Shown here piece after piece: positions 56,032-64,000 of a DNA stretch of 64,000 nucleotides. Origin of the DNA: Lactuca virosa (taxonomy: Eukaryota > Streptophyta > Magnoliopsida > Asterales > Asteraceae). The notes beneath the pieces are model-generated. The model was not told the DNA's origin. It did not search any database and saw only the letters and a list, made by a program, of their open reading frames with translations. The stretch covers positions 250,218,732 to 250,282,731 of the forward strand of contig CAKMRJ010005634.1 in assembly GCA_928212115.1 (NCBI GenBank), written 5' to 3'. Made by a program: the position numbers and the translations under genes. Every line of letters starts with the position of its first letter. Positions within the stretch are counted from its first letter, which is position 1.

Positions 56032-56445
56032 AGGCCCAACGAGTATGTAAATGGACCACAAAGGCCCAAATAACATGTAGTGTATATTCCAGGCCCAATA
56101 AGCATGTAAATGGACTACAAGAGTCCAATAAACATGTAAAGTATATTCTAGGCCCAACAAGCATTTAAATGGACTACAAAGGCCCAATAAACATGTAAAG
56201 TATATTCCAGGCCCAACAAGCATGTAAATGGACTACAAAGGCCCAATAAACATGTAAAGTATATCCCAAGCCCAACAAGCATGTAAATGGACTACAAAGG
56301 CCCAATAAACATGTAAAGTATATCCCAAGCCCAACAAGCATGTAAATGGACTACAAAGGCCCAATAAACATGTAAAGTATATTCCAGGCCCAACAAACAT
56401 GTAAATGGACTACAAAGGCCCAATAAACATGTAAAGTATATTCCA
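56032..56445. repeat. 59 bp tandem repeat, 7 copies
   Basis: Units start at 56032, 56091, 56150, 56209, 56268, 56327 and 56386. Each contains AGGCCCAACAAGCATGTAAA, a GGACTACAAAGGCCCAAT half and AAACATGTAAAGTATATTCC. The inner copies are nearly identical and the outer ones more diverged. Confidence 0.95.
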
Positions 56446-59400
56446 GATCCGATTAAAAGTGTAAATGACGTATTTAGTTCGTTTATTATTGCGTTGGTTG
56501 TTTAAGCTCAATTGTTTACCAAAATGACGTAAAATACCCATTTTTGTAAAAATGACATTTTTGGTTCATAAAACCGAAAATTTACAATTGAGACACATTT
56601 TTGGTACACTTTAGGTCCCTTAAGACCCAAAAGTTTATATTTAAGGGCTTATTTCAACTAAAACAACATTTTTAGCTCACTTTTGTTAGAAACAACATTT
56701 CGGCCCAATTTTTATGAATAATTGACATTTCCGGCCCAAATGTTTAGAAATTTAACATTTTTAGCTCACTTTTGTTAAAAACAACATTTCGGCCCAATTT
56801 TTATGAAAAATTGACATTTTCGGCCCAAATGTTTAGAAATTTACTTTTTCGGCCCAAGTTAAATAAATTTACATTTTCAGCCTATTAAACCGAAAATTTA
56901 CAATTTTGGCCCAAATTTATTTAAAATGAGAATTTAACCCACAAAAGTCAAAAGTTTACAAATTTAGTCCATGAAACCGTGAAGGGACAATTTGAGGGCC
57001 ATTTTATGAAAATTTACAATTTTTGCCCTTTTTAAACTATGAACTTCATAAAAATCCATTTTTATTTAAAAATGATCCATTTTGGTCCTCTCACAACCGT
57101 GAGTTACATAAGAATCTCACCTTTTCGTTTGTTTTGTCAAAAATGGCCCTCTACACGAATTTATTTAGTTTGCTAGTGTTCTTCAACATGTTTTCTCATT
57201 TCACTTCATAGTATGTTATATGTAATACTTTTAGTTTGCAAATATCACCATGTTTAGTGAATATTTCGAGTTTTTGTGATGTTTCAACAAGTTTTCATAG
57301 TAAAAATCACATCACATAACATAAAACACACATATACATACATAATCACATAGATCTAACACAAGGCAACTTGTATCCTCCCCCAAAAACAATATAAAAC
57401 CGAAAATTGGGGTATGAACTCACTTTGGGTTGATGGATTCGGTTTTTGGTGAAGAAATGTGAGAGATTTCGGCTCTAGCAAGCTCCCTTGAGTAGATCTC
57501 GAACTTATGGGGTTTCTAAGGAACATGGATCATGAAATGGAGTGTTAAGAGAAGTAGGTTTAACATAAACATGAAGTTAAACACCTTGATGAGGGAGTAG
57601 CTTACCAACTTTGGATGGATTTTGATGAGGTATCCTTGGACTTACACACAAGCACATACGAATTTGGAGAGGGAAAGATGAGATTTTTCTTGAGAATTAT
57701 TAGAGAGAATTTTTGGTGTTTGAATTGTGGATGAAGTCTGGGTGGTGGTGGGATCTTCGGCCGAGGATAAGAAGAAAGAAGAGAGAGTGAGTAGGTTGGT
57801 TTTTACATGAAGGATTTGGAGTCATGCTTAGATGTATGTGATTCTAATGACATAGATAACCACCATACATTAATGAGGTGTCACCCCATAGTCTCCATCA
57901 TTTTCTTTCTTATTATTTTTATTTATTTATACATTTTTTTAAAATGGCCGAGAATGAGAGGGAAAGAGATGAAATTTAGATGTTAGGCTTATATTGCATG
58001 GGCCCATTAGGAATTTTTGCTTTATGTGGGCTCACTTGAGAGTTTACGGCCCAAGAAGGGCAAAGATATGGGTTTTCGGCCCACTACCATTATTTATGTG
58101 GCTTTTGGCCCAATAAGGCCCATGAAAACAAAGTGAGACATTCTAGGCCCATAAAGGCCCATAATGCTATATTTAATGAATGTGGGTCAAATTAGGGCCC
58201 AAATGAGGTTTCTTAGCCCAAAATAAATCAATTGAGAGTTTATTGGCCCATTAGGCCCAATAAGAGGGTCCTGGTCCAATAAGAGTTTGAACTAGGGAAT
58301 TAGGGTTACAACCCAATGTTGAGTGTATGAAATGTGTTGAATTAGGTTTAGGACTTCACGAGTGAGTTTTGATTCGAATAGTTGTTTTTGAATGGGTATT
58401 ATGTATAATTTCAACTTAGAGTTACAAGCTACAACAAGAGTTGATTACATATAGATAGAATTTCCTAGCCAAAATGCTAGTTGTGACAATTTCAATCCCA
58501 CAATATTGATATGATAATATTCCATAATTATCACGACTGCAACACTAACCGTTACCATATAATATCTATACAGGCTTACATTCCTACATATTTATTCCTA
58601 CCAATCCTCACAAATCCTAGTCCAAGATTATTAGGGAGAATTGTCTCACAGATGAACCATTTAAGGTAACGATTGGACTATACAGCTAGGGGCTCCCTTA
58701 GTCAGTGTAAGTCTTAAGGCACCCAAGTCTTCAAAGTAATTTGATGAATAAGGTATTACCTTTCATCTATGTATGTAGGTTATGAGTCTAAACTAACAAC
58801 GTAATTCACAAGACCACCTAGAATGATCAAGTGTTGTCACTTACTTTGTGGGGTGACCATACATACTGCTAACAATTTCTTGATCGGGACCCACCATTTC
58901 TGGTCATCCCGTACAGAGTTATCATACATCGACACATGATAGTGTCTTGGAACAAAACTTTACTCTCCGTTCCTAGGTTACACACATTCTCCTAATGATA
59001 CTACCTAATATCAACTAAATTGAGCTAGATATCTTCCATGAGTCTAAGTTTATCCCTATACTAGATTATAGTGCTTGTAACCAACTTTTAATACCAACTC
59101 TATTATTGGGTGACACTAACCTATCTTAGTGTACATATTCCGTACAAAGTGTTAGGTATTACTATTCATTTATCTTCTCAGAAATGCTACTTCTAATATT
59201 ATTGTAATGTTATCTATATTATTCTAACATGAAAGTAGTACCATATTTGGTTTGCACATAAAACATTATACATATATCCTAACATATATTTTAGTCAATA
59301 AGCATATAAATCACGTACGACTTCCATCATATATTTAATATTTTAATTATACTTGTATTAAATCATGTTCATGAAAGGGACTATGAACTCACTTGACTTA

Positions 59401-59974
59401 GGTGGGTGACTGGTGATCTGGGCAGAGTTTCTATTAACACCTAAGATATTCCTTGACGTGACCTAAGTAATACTAATACAAAGTTGTAGTCTAATGATCC
59501 TTGAGACTAATATTAGTCTAGATCCTCACTAATTCGAATGTCTACATCAAGATCTATCAAGTAACGATCAGACATGAAGGACAGTTGAGAGGCAGGATCA
59601 TTTCGGCATAGTAGCTTTTCTGAAATCCAACAGCCAAGGTAACATGACCATTATAGACACCTCTTCCGTAAGTAGATCAATCAGTATAACGACATGGAAT
59701 CACTGATAAATCTTATTTATAGGTTCATAATAACGACTTATGACTATAAATATAAGTTACACTAAAAATACTACAGTGTAGCTTAACTTACAAAGGTTCT
59801 TCCTGACAAAAGCTAGGAAATTGCACACGCAAAGCTTCTACTCGCTAGCTACTACTACTTCAGAGATCACAGAGTTTCTCCAAGGGATAAAACTAAGAGA
59901 AAATGGGCTTGTACTGAAAGAAATCGAGAGAGAGTATTTGGGAAGTTGTAGGAGAAAGAATGAGGCTTGGCCTC

Positions 59975-59984
59975 CTATTTATAG
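59975..59984 (-). promoter_or_regulatory. TATA box of D LTR
   Basis: Minus strand CTATAAATAG, a canonical TATA box for leftward transcription. Confidence 0.8.
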
Positions 59985-60554
59985 CCAATTTTGGGGTGCA
60001 CGATGTGAAAAAGGGGTGCACGTCGCGCATTTTAAGGTGGTGCCTCCCCAACAATTTTGTACCACATGTCAGGCTTTTCGTGGTCTTCGTTTTCACCTTC
60101 TAGAAGTGCGCGTCGCACACCGTGTGCGGCGTAAAACCCAGATTTTGTAAATTCCATAACTTCTTCATAAGAACTTCGTTTTTGACGTTCTTTTTTGCCA
60201 CAAGTAGCTCTCAACGAGTACTACAATTTTCCTTTTGGCTCCATTGACTAATTCTGAATTTAGTTTTAGCCATCATTTTTATATGATTTAATGATTTTGC
60301 AAAAATCGTAACTCTGTCGTACGAACTCCGATTTTGGTGTTTCTTTTACCACAATTCCTATCTTAAAGATTAATATTATTTTCATTTTGGTTACTTTACC
60401 CAAAAGTTAACCATTCTCCTCATACCTTTTGAAGTTATTAATTTTTAATTACGTGGTTGATTTTTATATCTTATAAAATTCATATCTCCTTCATATGAAC
60501 TCAGATTTCTACGAAATTTATATTTTTGGGATCATATCGACGTATCTTTCAAAA

Positions 60555-60557
<3 letters not shown>

Positions 60558-60649
<92 letters not shown>

Positions 60650-60650
60650 C
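60558..60650. repeat. Compound microsatellite (AT)n(GT)n
   Basis: About 36 AT units then about 10 GT units, inside the D LTR. Confidence 0.95.
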
Positions 60651-60822
60651 GCGCTTATTTTTACGATTTACAGGCGATTCAGATGATTTTTCCTATTTTT
60701 CCTTAATGCGAAACTTGTATTATATAGTCTGCAGCGGGCACGACTATAGATTATCCTATTCAATGATTTTATTTTTAGTAATTATTACTTATTATGTGTA
60801 GTCTGAATTTATGGGCGTTACA

Positions 60823-60836
60823 ATTATCTGCCCCTT
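60823..60836 (-). other. Polypurine tract of D
   Basis: Minus strand AAGGGGCAGATAAT directly inside the 3' LTR. Confidence 0.75.
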
Positions 60837-61940
60837 AGGATGATTTGCTTGTATAATGACTTCGTACGTTATCTTTCCATCCTAGGTAATAACCGTAACT
60901 CTTATGTCTTTTCTATTGAGTTTCCAACTCTTAGACTTCTTGACTGTTGATGGTGCTCTATCCCGTACCTGCTCTTCCTGCTAAATTTAGTCTCCATTGG
61001 AGGCTCACTCACCTTCTAAAATTGACTTAACCTAAGATAAGGTCTTTACTTTGACTATAGTAACAGACCGAATAGTCATGCTCTAATGACCTTTCGTCGT
61101 ATGATGCGATGGTTAGACTCAGGTCTCTTTGAGTCATATCCTTACATGAAAGATACCTTCCTTCATGTTCTAATGTGATATAATCACATTCTATCAAGTA
61201 GCACATCTAGCTACAGGATGTTTAATCCTAACGGTGACTGTGATACTTCTATCAATCGCTTCGATTATATTTTCCTTTAATCAAAAGTCAGACGCTACGT
61301 TGGATTTACCTTGTAGACTAGTCAGACTCGATTCGCTTTGACTACTAGGGTCGGAATAGAAATCATCATCGAAACAACGGTAATGATGGAAATGAACAAG
61401 AATTAATGCAATCACTAGTGCCTTAGTAACCTTGTAACTCCTCCTGGTCTAAGTACGAGTCATGTGCTTCCAGTAGTACAGGCCCATACTACATTCCACA
61501 CCTACTCATACTCGTCCCAAAAGTTGTCTCACAGTTTTCCCAAGTCACTATTTACTAAAGATCACAAAAGAAATTTAACACATATAAATGTGTCCAAGTA
61601 ATCATATACAAAAATTTCCTAGACTCCACAATAGTATCTTCCATGCGTGTCTTCAATCATAATTCTATTTTCCAACCTTTGGTATAAATTCTTTCTCGTG
61701 TAGTGTCTTGCTCAAAGGCACACTATACCAAAGTTTGTTCTTAACCAAACCATTAATTTTGAAATCAAAATTTCTTAAGGTCACATAGCAATGTAACATA
61801 ATTAGAAATTTTATAACTTTCGAAAATGATTACAAATTTATTCATACATTATGCCTCTTTATATTAGGCTTCACATCCTACTATTATCTAAATAAGATGA
61901 CTACTACATATCTGGAATTTGGGTAGGTAGCTTTTTACCC
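60837..61940 (-). other. Noncoding region of D where pol should be
   Basis: 1.1 kb between the gag stop and PPT. Six frames show no protease, RT, RNase H or integrase motif. Confidence 0.65.
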
Positions 61941-63154
61941 CTAACTTCCTGAAGCGACATATGCTTCTTCCTTTACTATCTTCACAGTCCTTTGCAATGT
62001 TCGTGCCGCTCCTTTATTATTTAGGCAATCCTCCTTGAAATGCCCGACTTCCCCACACTTGAAACATGCCATATAAGCAGTTACACACTGGTTAGCATAG
62101 TGACCAGTTTTGCCACACCTGTAGCAGGTTACAGCCTCTGTGCCTTATCCAGAATGCTTCTTTCTGCATTTTTCGAACCATATTGCTTCATTGCTATCTT
62201 CGTGCTTCTCGCCGTTAGTGTTATATTTCGGAAATATACCCTTATTATTGGGTTCTGAAATTTCTTTACCCTTCCTCCTCTCTCCAATTTCTTCCTTGGT
62301 GGCGATTTTCCCTTCAACTATGTATTCGATGGACCTAGCAACTTGGAAGGCTGCTCCCAAGGTAGTTGCTTTCTTTACCAAATGAACGAAATCCGTTGAT
62401 AATCCATTACCAAATTTCTCTATCTTGGAGAGTTCGGTAGGAACTAGGTAAGGGACTAATCCTATCTTTTCAGAAAAGGCTGTAGCATACTCTCTGACGC
62501 TCATCTCTCATTTCTTCAGGTTTTGGAATTCATTTGGTATCTCTAAAAGGTCTCTCTGTGAGCAGTACTTTTCCTTCAATTGCACAAGGAAGTTCTCCCA
62601 TGATATATTCCTTGCCTCTCCTTTCGGCATAGCATTAGCTAGCCGCTTCCACCAACTCAATACTCCAGTCTTTAGTTGTTTGGTTACGAAGATTATCTTC
62701 CATTGGTCGCCATAGTCACAGCTCTCGAACATTGTCTTCATTTCGTAGATTCCATCACTGCTACTAGTGTTGGTTCCCCAGAAAGTCTTGGTGGTTGTGA
62801 TGCCATGAAGTCTTTATACTTGTATCCATCTCTATCAATCTCTTTCTTGGAGCCATCCTTCCTAACCTTTGACGATTCTACATTCCCACTGTAGTCTCCT
62901 TCCTCGGACTGACCTTCATTTAACACCGATTCTATATGCAGCGCAGTGGGTTATTTCCTATTTCCTTGGAATATTTTTCTAATCTCCTTTATATGTTTGT
63001 CAAGCATTGCTCAAATCATAGTATGAACTCCTGCCATCATAACTGGTCCGACTGTCGGTACGACCGTTAGTGCAGGTCCGTCCATAAGCGGATGTTGTGG
63101 TTCAGGGCTTCGGTCTCCAATATCATTTCCCACTTTAATATGCATCCTGACCAT
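61941..63154 (-). pseudogene. Element D gag with two zinc knuckles
   Basis: The likely start is ATG 63154 (MVRMHIKVGNDIGD). The N-terminal part is broken by stops, then YKDFMASQPPRLSGEPTLVA. After a frame change near 62740 come MFESCDYGDQWKIIFVTKQL, LSWWKRLANA, SWENFLVQLKEKYCSQRDLL and EIPNEFQNLKK. A stop at about 62507 is followed by EYATAFSEKIGLVPYL, with QVARSIEYIVEGKIA later. Two knuckles, CYRCGKTGHYANQC and CFKCGEVGHFKEDC, are both intact CX2CX4HX4C. It ends at 61941 without a protease. It has two knuckles like element A but is a different gag subfamily. Confidence 0.82.
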
Positions 63155-63686
63155 GATGTTCTATACATCGAAGTATGAGTTTAGTGTACCCAGACGAGAA
63201 TATATATTATGATAAGGAAGGTTTTGTTTATGTTTAGACGCATAAGTCCTCCTTATCACTCCGAAACTTTACATGCCAATTCTAATACAATAATGACACG
63301 TTTAGAATTCTGAACACATAGGATTCTTAGTTTAAGGTCGGTAATAGACCTTAAACTTAATAATAGAAATTTAGATATGCAACCTAAGGCATGCTACTCT
63401 ATAAATCATTTAGCACTTAATAGCTAAGACATTTTTAAAGTATGCTAGTGCATAATATAGAAAATAATGTATTTAACCTACATTATGCTATATATTAATT
63501 TCTTATTTGGCACTTAATATTATTTAAGGCCTATACCCTAAAATATCCTAGTGTTTGTGTCTATTCAGATATACAACCTAAACTATCTTACAACCTAAAC
63601 TATCCTACACACACACCTCGCCATCATTGCTTAACCTCTAAGTTTAAGTCTAGAAACCTAAAAATTCCTAGTTCGCATAAACTAAT
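63155..63686 (-). other. Element D leader
   Basis: About 0.53 kb between PBS and gag without an ORF of note. Unlike A, E and F, no upstream acidic ORF is present. Confidence 0.6.
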
Positions 63687-63698
63687 GCTCTGATACCA
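63687..63698 (-). other. Primer binding site (tRNA-iMet), element D
   Basis: Minus strand TGGTATCAGAGC, 2 nt from the LTR at 63701. Confidence 0.92.
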
Positions 63699-63700
63699 AC

Positions 63701-64000
63701 TGTGACATCCTCTAATTTTCAGAACGAATTCAAACTTCTCTTTACGCTTTTAAAATCATTTATTATACTTGTCGAAAATCCCGGTACAAAAGATCATTTT
63801 GATTACAAATGTTTGTTTCCAAAATGTTAAAACCCTAGGGATGTCATAACCAATACATATACATAACTTACAGCGTAAAGACCTGATGGTCTTGAATATT
63901 ATTGCAAGTTGTCTCTTAATCACTCAACATCCTAATCAAGTTCCAATAGCTTAAGTATTCATACCTGTGATACATATAAATTGAGTGGGTCAGGTTGGGA
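63701..64000 (-). repeat. 5' LTR of D, start only
   Basis: TGTGACATCCTCTAATTTTC onward matches 53180-53397 and is cut by the window end. Confidence 0.85.

Larger units (their letters stand above)
53936..58488 (-). mobile_element. Element E: Ty3/gypsy 5' LTR and leader fragment
   Basis: It has a complete 3.45 kb LTR (55038-58488), PBS and upstream acidic ORF, then is truncated at about 53936 before gag. The LTR start (TGTCACACCCCCGAAC, then ATGGCGGAAACG) is clearly related to element A, but the body is different. It lies in the 3' LTR of D together with the copia fragment. No TSD. Confidence 0.75.
55038..58488 (-). repeat. 5' LTR of element E (3451 bp)
   Basis: TGTCACACCCCCG to GCTAGTTGTGACA, with inverted TGTCACA/TGTGACA ends. 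It contains the two-palindrome block (55824-55851), a 59 bp tandem array and long stretches studded with GGCCCAA/GGCCCAT (56690-56990 and 57980-58280). It is unusually long. I see no clear TATA box. Confidence 0.75.
58489..60822 (-). repeat. 3' LTR of D, right piece
   Basis: It ends GGGCGTTACA next to a PPT. Three U3-module anchors lie at about 60157, 60309 and 60482 (spacing 152 and 173). CG palindromes TGCACG-T-CGCGCA (60017-60029) and GTGCGCGTCGCAC (60106-60118) lie just upstream of the TATA box in sense. The 109 aa ORF at 59821 is not credible. Part of the LTR middle may be missing. Confidence 0.68.
53180..64000 (-). mobile_element. Element D: gag-only Ty3/gypsy element (runs off window)
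   Basis: The LTR start TGTGACATCCTCTAATTTTC is at 53180 and again at 63701, where a PBS precedes it. The 3' LTR is 53180-60822 with insertions, and the 5' LTR starts at 63701. The internal region 60823-63700 is 2.9 kb and holds gag only, with two zinc knuckles. Protease, RT and integrase are absent. The TSD cannot be checked because the right end lies outside. Confidence 0.78.

Noticed and set aside
55954..56223. 89 aa minus-strand ORF with repeated LLGLxxxL pattern
   Set aside because: It is a translation of the 59 bp tandem array; 59 is not a multiple of 3 and the pattern only reflects the DNA repeat.
56032..56445. CRISPR-like array
   Set aside because: Contiguous 59 bp tandem units without unique spacers, in plant retroelement DNA.
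59821..60150. 109 aa plus-strand ORF
   Set aside because: It lies in the D LTR across the palindrome and U3-module region and has no domain-like sequence.

Overview
This is plant nuclear DNA made almost entirely of nested LTR retrotransposons. I found no host protein-coding gene, rRNA or tRNA gene. The chromodomain Ty3/gypsy elements with very long LTRs, the Athila-like elements primed by tRNA-Asp, a Ty1/copia element, a PIF/Harbinger-type MITE and a GA/AT-rich background fit a large-genome eudicot. The repeat style resembles Asteraceae (lettuce, Lactuca), but that is recognition from memory, not a database match.

Left part (1-24530). Positions 1-3555 are old degraded sequence with a copia integrase remnant. 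An old minus-strand gypsy element, B, is now in three pieces: RNase H/integrase at 3556-4418, RT at 15098-15896 and gag at 20042-20685. It was split by a complete 10.7 kb minus-strand gypsy element A (4419-15097, LTRs about 2.2 kb and about 98% alike, TSD 4/5) and by a plus-strand 5'-truncated gypsy copy P1 (15897-20041). A second plus-strand 5'-truncated copy, P2 (20686-23537), ends B on the right.

Middle part (24531-53179). A minus-strand gypsy element F has its 3' LTR at 24531 and its 5' LTR at 52404. Four things sit inside it: plus-strand truncated gypsy P3 (26301-37821), which itself carries a 604 bp MITE and a 7.5 kb Athila-like gag-protease element ATH1; a second, gag-less Athila-like element ATH2 (39440-44887); and a young Ty1/copia element (45456-51270, perfect TSD GTCTG, LTRs about 1.3% different).

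Right part (53180-64000). A minus-strand gag-only gypsy element D begins inside F's 5' LTR. Its own 3' LTR is broken by a copia LTR fragment and by element E, which has a 3.45 kb LTR with a 59 bp x7 tandem repeat. D's 5' LTR runs off the window.

The most interesting signals are in the LTRs and leaders rather than in pol. (1) Short CG-centred palindromes with 1-3 nt spacers are stacked next to the TATA box, with a different arm sequence in different families but the same design. (2) A diverged module of about 160-170 bp is repeated in U3 of three LTR families. (3) A two-palindrome block ending in TATAGATCTATA is conserved in three families. (4) An acidic, then helical, ORF lies between the PBS and gag of three elements. 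(5) Six same-length hairpins with mostly preserved pairing lie in the P1 LTR. Every coding region seen carries breaks or lost catalytic residues, so all elements look non-autonomous or dead now.
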